Assembly (NCBI GenBank): GCA_964057225.1
Contig: OZ059898.1
Location: forward strand, 4,464,001-4,528,000
Direction: 5' to 3'
From: Auanema rhodensis
Lineage: Eukaryota; Nematoda; Chromadorea; Rhabditida; Rhabditidae
DNA length: 64,000 nucleotides
In this document: positions 12,537 through 24,795 of the stretch, piece by piece
Numbering within the stretch: position 1 is the stretch's first letter
How the letters are laid out: each line of letters begins with the position of its first letter
Position numbers and translations under genes: made by a program
The notes under the pieces: generated by a model
Seen by the model: only the letters and a program-made list of their open reading frames with translations
What the model was told of the DNA's origin: nothing
The model's database searches: none

Positions 12537-15500
12537 GCTTCGGCTGGAGGCTTTAACCTCTCGACAGAAAAAACTTACAAAAATCAATTGCAATCGAATT
12601 CGAAAGTAATTATAATCTTTTAATATTATTTATTATTATTATTAATATTATTATTAGGTGTCTTTTCAAACAAATCTATCGATGTGCAACCGATTATGAA
12701 TTCCAGAAAACTATGAACTATGAGGTGAGTAATGTTATCTAACAATTTTTTTAAATCAAATATTTGACATCACTTTTACAATTCAACATTCAATTTTCTT
12801 TTTAATTATATTTTGATAAGTATGTGCTTGTTTTGTTTTTAGAAATCATCAGATCTACCATATAGAATTATGCTTTGGAGAATACTGGTTAATCAACCAA
12901 TTATTTCAACAGTTTTAAGGATTGAAAGACCATATCCAAAGAAAGGCTCCATTCACGCCGCTCTACTATGTGGTACATACTACGGTGAGTTTGAAACTAT
13001 AGCGACGAATAGCCGTGCGCCTGAGGAGCGCCTTGTAGTGCATAGTTAATGGTTCGATTCCGCGATGTTTAATGCTGTATTCAACATGTGAATGACCGCA
13101 TAGGATCGGCGCGGGTAGATGAATTATCCAGTTGTGTTGTTCTTATATCTAAATGTTGATATAAATTAACATTCATAGCTAGATTACAAGTTTTATGGAA
13201 CTTTTCAATGTTTTGTTAATCTTCAGATTTTACTGTAAGACGTGAAATTGATATCCAAGGAATTGTTGAAGCAATAGGAATGCAAGAAAGCGAATTCAGT
13301 GCTATTGTTAAGATGATTACAACTAAAACTGGTTGTAGTTTGGGTGATTTGAATACAGTATGTTTGTTTTATTTTAAAAATTATTATATTTATTTTTAAG
13401 TTGAAAGGAGTATCTGATATTAAGTGCTATTTATCAATAACTGTAATTTATGGAAAGGTTATAAAGATGCGTTTATATTCAAATAATATAGATCTGATTT
13501 CAGATTTGTAATTGGGACCTGCCCCCTCCTTTCAAAAAAGCAGAACAGCCAGATGAGCAAGGTGTTTCGAGAAGAAAACGAGGAAGATCAAGCGTTACTG
13601 AGAAAAAAGTTCCTGTTAAACGTTCACCAAGAAGTAGAGCTGAGCATACACAACTGCCAGTGCATGAAATGTAAGTTAATCGATAAATTTATGTTTAAAA
13701 AATTTTTAATGAATATTAATGAATGCCAGTGGGAATAAAAGCTGAGCTCATTAAAACGTCTTGATGGTCAATCTTTCTTCTTTCCTTTTTTTTGTGAATA
13801 AGTGCATCTTTCAGCTCTGATTCAGCAAAACATACATATACTGAAAAACAGCCTGCTGAAAAGGAAGTAAGAAAATACACCAGAAGACAAAGTAATTCTA
13901 ATAAAAGTATAATCGGCTCACCAGGTATTGTATATGAAAAACAAAATTTAATCAGTATTATGTTAAGAATGTACAGCTACTATGTCTAAGAGATCTAGAA
14001 TGAGAAAGTCGACTAGTAATGTATCGACCAGATCAGCAAAAAAAGATTCATCAACATATATTGCTGCTGCTGTTAATAAAAGGAAAGGTGTAAGCAAAAT
14101 TGAAGAAAGATTGCTTCCAACAGAGTCTCATTCAAGTTTGTTTCAATTCTATTAAACTAAACATTGTTTTTTACTTCATTCAGCAGACGAAGTAAATAAT
14201 GATCAATCTATGAACTTTGACGAATCACATTTGGGAGATTCAGATACGGATAAATCAGATAAGGATTTGTTAGTTTAAAAATCATCTAAATAATTTTTTA
14301 TTTAATGCATTTAGTGTTGATGAGCGTGATTTCGAAATTACAATGTATAACAAACAAGTAATTTATATTTAGTAAAATTTAATTTTTAATAATATATTTT
14401 ATAGAACATTAAGGATTGCTTCCATGTTTGTAATGGACGTTTTATATTTTTCTGTATAACTGAAGGGCGTTATTCAATAGGAGAAATTATGAATTCTTAT
14501 TTAAAATTAAAGGTTTATATATGATAAATTATGAATATAATCATATTTTTGATTGCAGCATAATCGCTCTTATTATTTTTCATCTCTGTCTCGTCTTTGT
14601 GAAGATAATGATATAGCTTTTGCTGATTTAAACCTATTGGAACCACCATTTGTAGATATGAGCTATGAAGGTAGTACTTTGAATTTGAAATTATTAAATT
14701 ATGCTGTCATTAGGCTTACGAGTGTTTGCCTATAGGACATTTGGTTGGTCAATTGGTATAATAGTTCAATGTAATTTAAATAACAACTCGTTTAAGGTGA
14801 GATGTGAACCTTTTGATTATAAATAACAAATATTATAGATAATCTTTGATGACTCAAGTGAAGAATATATACGGTACAAGAATGGTAATAACGTAAATAT
14901 CTATCCTCTTGTCAAACAACCTATTTATGGGACTGGTGTATGCATTTTATATTATTATAATAAAACAAAAAAATATTATAAAATGAGAGTAATTTTAGTT
15001 AAATCTTAACACAAGCTTGATTGGTGCCAGTAAGAACATAAATCTAACTTACTCACAATCCATGCAAACTTCAGAGTCTGATACAATTGTCTTGAAGAAG
15101 GTTGGGCAATCGGTGTATTGCTGTTAATCACAACATTGTTTTAGGAGCTTGATGAACTTGAATCTAATCAGGATACTAATCAATCTCTCATACATACTTG
15201 TGAGAAACTTCAAATAGAAGAACCAGGTAGCTAATTGGTTCTCATACTAACAATTATTCAACGAAAAGCTTTAGAACTAAAGCCCCCTGAAAGCAATATA
15301 GTTGAATCGTTAACTATTATAAATAATGAAGTCATGGAAAATCACAATAGGAATCGATCAATTTTTTTGAACGTTGGTTAGTTAATAGCATATACTGTCT
15401 TATATATAATATATTTATCTTATTCGAACAGATCAAATGGCTATTGGATATCAACCAGTCTTCGAACATCCTCAACTAAGTATTCAAGAAAATATGCAAC

Positions 15501-16612
15501 CTGAGTGCAACAGTATTTTAATAAATGTAAGACCGGAATAAGATGAATGTTAAGATTTGAATATTGCACACGATACTAATTCATTGGGGGGACATGAACT
15601 TAACAGTCTTTTATCATTTCCGCAAGCTGCAGATACTGTTACAGGTGTTTTAAGATTGTAAACAATAACGCTTTAAATTGTAGTTCCTCCTGAAACAACT
15701 AACATTATGCATTTGGAAATTCCAACGGCTTCAACATCAGGAATCTCTCAGCCAGCTTTAAGTGCCCTAATATGTTAAGCTATTTCCTTCAGACTATGTA
15801 TTTTCAGATCACCTTGCTCAACAGCATCTGATTCCGACAAATGGTAATGTAACTAATGACAATAATTTAACTTTACTTCCAAATAATACATGTAGTTTAA
15901 TATTTATGTATGTGATTTATACCATTATTTTAATATTTTAAGATCTCTCTCCCATCCCTAATTATCTATGTGTCGATTTAACTCATTCTAATTCTCCAGT
16001 GGATTCTTCGATTTCAAGTTTGCAATTAACCATATTCGTGGCATATTAATTCTTCTAGATTTGATTCCTGTTCCAATGAATAGTGCGGAAATAATTCTTT
16101 CAACTGTATTGAATCCTTCGATTCTTCCTAGAATTATTGCTCCACGTGATTAAATATTCGTTTTTCTTGTTAAGCATATATTACAGGCAGTCATTCTACT
16201 TCTTTAAATACCCATGTATCTATTCATGATATTGCTTCCACTTCTACTACTGTTCCAAGTTCATCTTACCATGGTTCGTGTTAACTGTGAATCGGGATTA
16301 TTATTAAACATAATAAGTAAATATATAGTTGCAGCTAATTCCCTTTATGTTAACAAAGCTTCTATGCCTGGTGCTGATCTGACAAACTACAATATTTCTA
16401 GTCTTCCACAGCCTGTAAGCCATAAGAGGCTTTTCATTGATGAAGCATATTTAATACGTTGCGCCAATAACGTCTTTCAAAAATCAGTGTTATCAGACTA
16501 TTTAATAGCTACACCCGTAATAGGTTTGTCAAGTTTCTTTTCAATTATTATAATTAATACTTTAGCAAATATATCTGCTCCAACTCTTTGCCCATCTCAT
16601 TTTGAATACTGA
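12537..16612 (+). CDS. Tudor-domain protein (53BP1-like Tudor, cyclin-fold-like N-terminus)
   Basis: I followed one continuous reading frame through about 25 exons, mostly with 40-50-bp introns, giving roughly 840 aa from ATG 12537 to TGA 16612. Residues about 45-115 (RIMLWRILVNQ..., then KKGSIHAALLCGTYY and IQGIVEAIGMQESEFSAI) resemble a cyclin/TFIIB-type repeat as in TFIIB or ORC6; this match is weak. A basic Ser/Arg/Lys-rich linker follows. Encoded at about 14665-14935 is a segment starting GLRVFAYRTFGWSIG and containing FKIIFDDSSEEYI, which resembles the Tudor barrel of 53BP1 (GLRV.A.., FDDG). The rest is Ser/Thr/Asn-rich and probably disordered. A Tudor reader acting on chromatin is a reasonable inference. 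A BRCT domain, expected for true 53BP1, is not evident, although the end (LFIDEAYLIRCANNVF) faintly recalls one. It could be a fusion or a fast-evolving orthologue. Confidence 0.7.
12985..13226 (+). repeat. tRNA-like (SINE-like) insertion in an enlarged intron
   Basis: This intron is 242 bp, while most others in the gene are 40-65 bp. It holds a GC-richer block at about 13001-13120 with a perfect RNA polymerase III B-box, GGTTCGATTCC (13051-13061), and a poor A-box-like TAGCCGTGCGC at 13010. The flanking sequence does not fold into a proper acceptor stem and the T-stem is mismatched, so it is not an intact tRNA gene. A decayed tRNA-derived SINE or tRNA pseudogene is the simplest reading. Confidence 0.45.
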
Positions 16613-17217
16613 TTTCCAGAACTACAAATAAACTCTCCTTTAATGTATAATCGGAATAGATCGAAAACATCTTTTTTGTTATATTGTTATTATTTTTTAT
16701 TTTTATTATTAATATTTTGCTGTAATAATTGAAATCAAGTATAACAATCAAATCACAAATTAAAGATATAAATAAATAAATGAATAAATATATATTATAT
16801 TATCAATTATCAATTATCGAGTAGAAAATATATATATATATATAATATATACCTAGCACTACCGCACTCTAATATTAAATATCTCACGATTACCACGAAA
16901 TGTATTTCGGCCAAAACTTTTTCGCATATATGGATCGTATAGTTGTAGACGTGAAATTTTATTTTTAGGTGAATTCATGCTTTTTGAAATTATATTTTAG
17001 TATTCACATTCTCTAGAGACCAATTCGAGCTTCAATAGTGACACTAAATTAATGTTAGACTAAAAATCAATACGCAACCACAAAATGAGTGATATTTAAA
17101 TCACATGTGCTTTAAATAGTTTATTTGAAATATTTGTGGTAAACTATAGATGACGTAGTCTTAATAGTGATTTACAGGTTCTTCTAAATAATATCAACGG
17201 CTGGCGAATCTTGTGAT
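16613..17217. other. Intergenic spacer between the Tudor and SETDB genes
   Basis: AT-rich spacer with AATAAATAAATGAATAAATA at about 16770-16790, a likely polyadenylation region for the Tudor gene, then a short TA repeat near 16830-16850. An acceptor-like GATTTACAG lies at about 17169-17177, roughly 40 bases before the SETDB start. No other gene seen. Confidence 0.55.
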
Positions 17218-19520
17218 ATGAATAGTATTGAAGAAATTATACTCACAGATGATGAGATGGAGGAACATATAGATCACAACATGAGTCAAGATGACATAAC
17301 TGTTGTTTTTGAATGTAATTTAGCTCCACGGGTTCAACAACATAATATGCCTAGTAATTCAGTAGCGTAAGATAGACGTTCTATAATGAATTGCTATAGT
17401 TTATAATAGAACCGATAGTAAGCAATACTCTGACGATATAATACCTGTTATTACGCTGTCCGACAGTGAAGATAACTTTTGTGAACAAGTACCGACCGTA
17501 TTTTTGGATGTAAGTCCTGAAACATTAGATAAAGAAGAGGAAATAATCAAGGTTTTTATTTTTCTACTGTAATGATAGCTCCATGCATATTAATCTATAG
17601 GAACTTGGAGTAAAAAAATTTAGTGAATTAGAACCTAACTCCAGAAAACTTTTAGAAGCCCGAATAAGAAGGGAAAAGTCGGAGGTAATTAATGCTTTGT
17701 ACAATGCTTTAATTGGTATTTAGGTAATTCTTGGACGAGTTGTGATCAACTATCCACATTATGAAAAGATATGGCATGAGTGCTCATCAAGTTGTCTTAT
17801 TGATAATTCGGACCCTATGAATGGCAGTTTTTCTGACGTTTCACCATTGCTTATTCCAATATCCACTGGATGGAAAAGAGAAGTTTTTAGCACAAGAGCT
17901 AAGAAACGAATTAATAAACATAATTAAGATCAGCATAATGGAGCATACAAGACTTCAAACTGTTCAAAAATATGTACTTTATACTTCTCCTTGTGGCAAA
18001 TCCTTTTATGATCATAAAGCTATTAGTGCCTATCTTAAAGTAAAATGCTTTTGTTTTGAGAACTTTGAATATCTCTGTAATTCAGAAGACAAACTGTAAT
18101 TTATCTCTTAGTAATTTCTGCTTTGATCAGATCGTAGATCCCTCCAAATTAGTTAAGGTTAATTACTTTTACTATGGAATATAAGCAAATTTTTACTAAC
18201 GAAGTTCTTACAGATTCCAGATAATCAAATTATGCATTCTGATATTAGTCATGGAAAGGAGCTTTTCCCTGTTACTGCCATTAATACAGTCGATATTACG
18301 GAAATTCCTAATGTTTGTTGACGTATACAACCGGTTTTATTTATTTGTTGTTTAGATACAATATATCACTACGAGACAATTTAGCCCTAATTTACAAGAG
18401 GTAATGGTGAGAAGTAGTGCGATGTGCTCTGGTTGCTCGTGTGAAGGTTAGCGAATCAAATATTATTAACCATGTAATTTAGTTTTTTTTTGAGACGATT
18501 GTCAAAATAGTTCAAAATGTGAATGTCAGCTACTTACTGTCGATAGTATAACGCAATTTTCAAAAAGAAAGACATCACTGAACGGGTTCGAAACTCTTCT
18601 TACACCTCACGATGACAATATTTGGTTTAGGTATACGAATCGTTTTTTAAAGCAAAAGATAATTACTGGGATATATGAATGTAACCAGAATTGCAAATGT
18701 AACACGAAACGGTGTCCAAATAGAGTGGCTCAGTTTCCTATTTCTTATCCATTATCAGTTGGTATATTGAATTTGTTCTGGATATGATTGCAAGTTATTT
18801 AGTTATTTCGGACGGGATTGAAAGGCTGGGGTGTCAGAACTTTGGTTGATATTCCGCAGGGAGCTTTTGTAATGAACTTTCTCGGACAGTTATATTCTCA
18901 AGATACCATTGACGAAGTTCCTAAATTTATTTATACAGCTGACATTGACTATATAGATACGGTTAAAATTAGTTGCTTAAAACGTATAAGTCTCATTATA
19001 TAAGTTTTAGATTGAAATGCAAAAAAAAATGGCCCAAGAACTTTTTGATAGACGAAGAAGATCCAAACAGTTTGCTTAAAAATAGTTCATTAATTGTCAT
19101 AAAATTTACAGTTTTAGTCTTCCTTGTAATGGTATAGATTGGTCATCTTGTTTTGATCATAATGAACATCTCTTTACAATTGATGCGTCCACTATGGGAA
19201 ATTTAGCTAGGTTTCTTTCTCCTCCTAAAAATAATTTATCTCATTAAGTTTAAGGTATATGAATCATTCATGCACTCCCAATGTATTTTCACAGTTTGTA
19301 TTTGTTGATACCCATGATATGCGTTTACCTTGGGTGTCTTTCTTTACTAATACAAAAATTAATGCTGGAGAGGTAACATAAATATATTGGCTTTAAAATA
19401 TAGTTTGTTTAGGAGCTAACTTGGGATTATGACTATAAAGTTAATTCTCAAAATGTACAATCGAGTTATTGCTACTGCGGGTCAACACAGTGTACTGAGC
19501 AAGGAGTTCTCCGGTTTTGA
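17218..19520 (+). CDS. SETDB: SETDB-class histone H3K9 methyltransferase, Tudor-less
   Basis: About 14 exons, roughly 570 aa. After an acidic N-terminus of about 120 residues comes a methyl-CpG-binding-like domain: [13 protein letters not shown] joins across a 46-bp intron (17883-17928) to the exon with [18 protein letters not shown]. Next is a pre-SET zinc cluster (CSGCSCE, then CQNSSKCEC, and [16 protein letters not shown]), the first SET half ([16 protein letters not shown]), a short insertion ([16 protein letters not shown]), the catalytic half (NHSCTPNV, then ELTWDYDY) and a post-[11 protein letters not shown]. All expected SET motifs are present, so H3K9 methylation activity is likely. 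SETDB1 normally carries N-terminal Tudor domains and a long SET insertion; both are missing or strongly reduced, so the layout is closer to SETDB2. An apparent frameshift in the MBD is resolved by the intron just mentioned. The stop at 19520 lies 230 bp before the topoisomerase gene. Confidence 0.9.
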
Positions 19521-19749
19521 AAAAAATAGATGTATAATTAAATTTTAGGCTCACTAATTGTATTAATATCGTTTTACTTATATTTTTTCTGAAATTGATA
19601 TGCAGGTTTTATGTTTTACTCATCTTTTGGCATTTTAAAGGCATAATACAGTTCTACTCTTCCGTAAACATCGTAAATTCTATTCATGTGGTTTTCCCAT
19701 CAATATCTTATTCAAGTTCTTAGATTTCGATAAAGTTTCCTTATGACAG

Positions 19750-22700
19750 ATGAATTATTTTCTTAGCCGAACACAGCGATTATTATGTTTCCCTCAACGA
19801 CGTGCTATTAGAAACTGTAGTGAAATCAGTGAAATTATAAATAGTTTGTTTCAACTTGAATTTGCAGTTTTATCCTTCTTCAGAAAAGGAGAATGAAGCG
19901 TTACGCTATACTAAGATGACTCCTAGAGAGCACGTTCTACTTCGACCTGATAGCTACATAGGTTCAACAAGTGTTTTCGAAAACCACGTACTATTTGGAT
20001 TCATCCTCCTTTGGTTTTACATATTTTTATTTAGCCAGTGTGGACCTACAATAACTTACAACAATCAATGGAGCTTCGTAATTCTTCCTACTCTCCAGGA
20101 CTCTTGAAAATATTTGATGAAATTCTGGTTAATGCCGCGGATAATAAGTTCAGAGATCCAAACATGTCGCAAATCAGGATAAACGTGGACAAGTTAGATT
20201 TTAATATCGTTGAAAAGGATTTGAATTATATATAATTTAAAAATATTCTGAATTAGCAAATATTCAAGGAAATCTGAAGTCCAGTAATATTCTTCATAAG
20301 TAAGTACAACAGACGACATGACATAATTAAAAATTGGGCAGAGTAAAGAAAACACAAGGTTAATAAAAGAAAATAGTTTTGAGATATTTTTCTTATTTTA
20401 ACTAAATTAATTCTATTTTCTTTATTTGCTGGCAACTTTGTTCTAATATATGTATATATATTAGCATTGTTTCGGACATAGGTTTAATTTTCACGTACCA
20501 TCGGAGTACGTACGCGAAATTAAAGTTCGTCGTATTTGAATGTTTGAATATAATTTGATAAATGCTAATAATGTTCTCTATTTTATAGATCTCAGCAACT
20601 AATATCAGTTTGGAATAATGGAAAGGGTTTACCGATCGTTGTTCACCCAACGGAAAACGTGTATGTACCGACTTTAATATTTGGAAGTCTACTAACATCG
20701 TCGAATTTCAATGATACCAATGACAAATTAGTTGGTAAATCTCTTTATTTTTTTGAGATTCTTACAATATAGTTTTCTCAGGTGGCCGAAATGGGTATGG
20801 TGCCAAACTTTGTAATATATATTCGAAGCAATTTATCGTAGAAACGGCAAGCCAAGAGACCCAAACAAAGTTTCGACAGGTGTGTTTGCCACTCGTCTAA
20901 TAATATTTTCATTTTTTACAGTCATGGTATGATAATATGTCTCGATGTGATGATCCGGAAATTTATCATTGTGAAAAAGAGGAATATACTAAGATTTCGT
21001 TTGTTCCGGATACTTCTCGATTCCACAATGTCTCATTTGATAATGACCTGATACTGTTGTTAGAAAAGCGCGCTATAGATATCGCTGGAACTCTCGAAGA
21101 TGTTGAAGTTTTTTTTAATGATAAGCGTATAGAAGTAATAGGACAATTTTTATATATATTTATTTATTTATCTTAGGTTTCGTCATTTTTTAATTATTCT
21201 CGTTTATATGATCCTAATTGTATGTTCCTCGACATATCTAAAAGATGGAAGGTTACCAGTTTTAAAAACTTTTATCTCAACAAGCTGATTCAGGTGTCTT
21301 TATCAATTTCAGAAAATGGATTTCAGCAAATAAGTTTTGTTAATAATATTTTTACCTCCAAGGTATGTTTATATTTGTGCTTCTTTCACTATTTCCGACA
21401 TTTAGGGAGGAAGTCATGTCGACTATATTGTTGAGAATATCGTTTCAATATTAAAACAGGAGCTTGTGAGCCGTTGTGCCTCGGAGAGAAATATTAGAAA
21501 TCAAATGGTAAATCTGTTAGTTCTGCGAATTATGCTTAATAATTTTTTAGATAAAAAACAAGCTTTTTATAATGATCAATGCCACAATAACGAATCCATC
21601 TTTTGATAGTCAATCTAAGGAATGCTTGAATACTAAGGTAGTTGTTTGAATAAAAAATTATTATATAAAACTACTACAGTCGAAGAATTTCGGATCCCTT
21701 CCCGAATTGAATATTGAAAAAGTTAAAGAATGGGCTGTGTCTTCTGGTATTCTTGATGAACTTACAGCTTTAATAAATAATAAAAAAGTAAACAATTTTT
21801 CAAGTTTCGTTTTTCCGAATTAGTCAATCAGGTTAGAAAGTTACAACAAACACCAGATATTATACCTAAACTCGAAGAAGCAAATAAAGCGGGTACTAGC
21901 TCTTCACAGGACTGTACACTTATAATTACGGAAGGTATAGAAACTTTATAATTTTTTTATTCATTTATTTTTATAGGAGATTCTGCAAAGGCTTTAGCTA
22001 TATCAGGACTGGAAGTTGTAGGAAGAGATTATTATGGCGTTTTTCCAATTCGAGGAAAACTCTTAAATGTGTCTGAACTTAGTTCTGAAAAATTAACAAA
22101 TAATAGAGAAATTAGCAACATTATGAACATACTAGGTCTTTCTTTTGGTGTAGATTACTCCAAATCGGAAAATCGTGGCCAATTACGTTATGGCAAATGC
22201 TTAATACTGGCAGATCAAGTTAGCTTTTTACTTTCATAGTTTTTGGTTATTTTTGTTTTCAAGGATGAGGATGGTTCTCATATAAAAGGGCTTATTTTGA
22301 ATTTTTTCAATTCTTTTTGGCCATCTCTGATAGTTACAGGATTTCTCTGTTCTTTAAAAACCCCTTTGATTAAGGTATGCTATTATGAATTGATTTTTAT
22401 AACTTGTCTTTAATAGGCGTATAAGAATGGAACTGTTAAAGAATTTTATACTAATGCAGAATATTTGAATTGGAAGTTGTTAAATTCTGATGCTAAGGAT
22501 TATTCCATTAAGTATTATAAAGGATTAGGTTTTATTGTTGTTTTTAAATTATATAACTGTTATATGTAGGAACATCAACATCGGCAGAAGCCAGGGACTA
22601 TTTTCGTAATATAAAAGAAAATATTGTGACATTTACTTCTCATGATGAATCTGATCAGGACAGTATTCAGATGGCTTTTCAGCGTTTTCGAGCTTCGGAT

Positions 22701-24644
22701 CGAAAAAATTGGATAAAATCTAAGTTATCGGTATTCTTAATTTTTGAATTTCGGTATAATGATATAGTTAAGACTTCATCGTGCCTCGACGTAACCAGTA
22801 AAAAAAATGAAACACCCCTATCTACTTTTGTAAATAATGAATTGATAGAGTTTTCTTTTTTGGATTTAAAAGTAAGTACTATTTAGTTAGTAGCAGAATC
22901 ATTGTGCCTTAGAGATCCATTCCATCTTTAGTAGATGGGTTGAAGCCATCACAACGCAAAGTTCTTCATACGATGCTACAGTTTAGTCAACGAAAGGAAA
23001 TAAAAGTTAACCAATTAGCCGGTGCTGTTGCAATGCGGCAAGCTTATCATCATGGAGAAGTAACATCTTGAAATATTTAAAGTTATCTAGTTAATTTGCA
23101 GGAATCCCTGGTAAACACTATTATACGAATGGCTCAAGACTATGTTGGCTCTAACAACTTACCTCTATTACAAGCAATAGGTTTTTTATCTCTTATTCTT
23201 CAGAATATGCAACAGAAATTCAGGGCAGTTCGGTTCAAGACATAACGGTGGAGACGATGCTGCTAGTGGGCGGTATATATATACTAAACTTAGGTATTGA
23301 ATTTTTGTATTGCTTCTATACTTATTCTTACTATAGCTCTTTCACGAGGCACTTATTTCCATTAGAAGATGACTCACTTTTAGAATACAACATTGAAGAA
23401 AACCAAACAGTGGAGCCCTTATGGTTAATCCTATTCCAGGAGTCTGCATGTATTATATAATTTAGGTACTGCCCTATTATCCCTTTGGTATTAGTTAATG
23501 GTGCTGAAGGTATCGCTACTGGATGGGCTACTCGCATCCTTAATCATAGTCTACAAGGTGTAATCGATAACACTAAGAGAATGGTTGAAGGGAGAGAGTT
23601 CGTGCACATGGTAATCTATCTAGTTTTCATTAAGAGTGACATTTTTTTAGGAGCCACATTGGAATGGATTCAATGGAATAATCACCGAATTATCTGAAAA
23701 TCGATATAGTATACAGGGAAAATGTTCGATAGTAAGTAAAAAAAACGGAAATACCGGGTAATTAATTTATCTTAAATTGAAACAATTTACTTTATTTTGG
23801 TTTGATGATAAGCGAATTGCCTGTTGGTGTTTGGACAGTGAAGTATAAAGATAAAGTTTTGGGGCCATTAATTAAAAACGGATTCATTCGGTAACATTGG
23901 TTTTTTCTTGATTGAAACTGTGTATGTTTAAGGGATATTTCTGAGTATCATAAGGAAAGGAATGTTAAATTCATTATTCGGTTAAGTAAGGATGCATCTT
24001 CTCGGAGTCTTGAACAGTTACGATCAATCTTGAAGTTGACTACTGTGTTATCAACTAATTCTATGGTTAATTTTTATAATATTTTTAAAATACATTTTTG
24101 TGTTCAGGTTTTGTTCGATGAAAATGGTCATTTACAGAATTTTTCATCTACTTTAGATATTTTTCAGTCTTATTTTATAGTTCGAAAAAATTTATATAAA
24201 AAAAGATTAAAACATCTAGAGAAATATGTTGAAGCCCAAATGATGTCCCTGAATAACCAGGTGGAGCTTAACAATTTATATCTTTTTTTATATAATACGT
24301 CTTTAAGAAAAATTTCATTGAGCTAGTATTAAACCGTGGAATTGACCTCTCTAAACCTCTTCAAGCAATAGAAGAAGATTTACAAACACTTCACTTTTCG
24401 AAAAATCCCATATCCCTACTAAAACATGAAGTAACTATTATCGGAGATTATGTTAATATACGTTAAATTTCAGAATGCTGATTATTCATATCTTCTTGAT
24501 TTACCGTTATGGAAACTTTCTTTGAAAGAAGTAGAGAAATTAGATAATAAACAATTGAAAAAAAAAGAAGAATTTGATCGAATAGTTAATATGTCGTGGA
24601 GGGAAGTATGGATACAAGAACTGGAGAAGCTAGAAAAATTGTGA
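19750..24644 (+). CDS. TOP2: DNA topoisomerase II, core only, presequence-like N-terminus
   Basis: Type IIA topoisomerase, about 1,150-1,200 aa from more than 20 exons. The ATG at 19750 directly follows CTTATGACAG. Exon 1 joins across a 40-bp intron (19844-19883) to REHVLLRPDSYIGS. The GHKL ATPase motifs are present (IFDEILVNAADNK, WNNGKGLPIV, GRNGYGAKLCN), as are the TOPRIM motifs (ITEGDSAKALA, DQDEDGSHIKGL) and the winged-helix catalytic segment AASGRYIYTKLS, with its active tyrosine codon at 23274-23276. The breakage-reunion domain ends in LLDLPLWKLSLKEVEKL and the protein stops soon after (IQELEKLEKL). The usual charged C-terminal domain with nuclear localisation signals is therefore absent. 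The first 33 residues include five Arg and no acidic residue before about position 25 (MNYFLSRTQRLLCFPQRR), like a mitochondrial targeting peptide. Strand passage activity is expected; mitochondrial location is an inference. Confidence 0.93.
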
Positions 24645-24795
24645 TAATAATAATCATTGTAATCTTATGATGATCTTATTGTAATATTTTTATCACATTG
24701 TAAATGGCAAAAATATATTTTCTTGTGCATGCTTGTGGTTGGGAATCCGTAATATCTTTAATCAATTCAGCTGTTCAATTTATTTTTTTCAAGTT

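Noticed and set aside
13001-13090. Functional tRNA gene
   Set aside because: Good B-box but the acceptor and T stems do not pair, and the A-box is poor.
15511-15570. A 28-bp intron in the Tudor gene
   Set aside because: Using the donor at GTATTTTAATAAATG instead gives a 42-bp intron with the correct phase.
17742-18099. Apparent frameshift in the MBD of the SETDB gene
   Set aside because: A 46-bp GT..AG intron at 17883-17928 joins the two frames and restores the domain spacing, so no damage is needed.
19750-19900. Topoisomerase start at a non-ATG codon near 19856
   Set aside because: An ATG at 19750 joins in frame through a 40-bp intron; the TTG-started frame is read from intron sequence.
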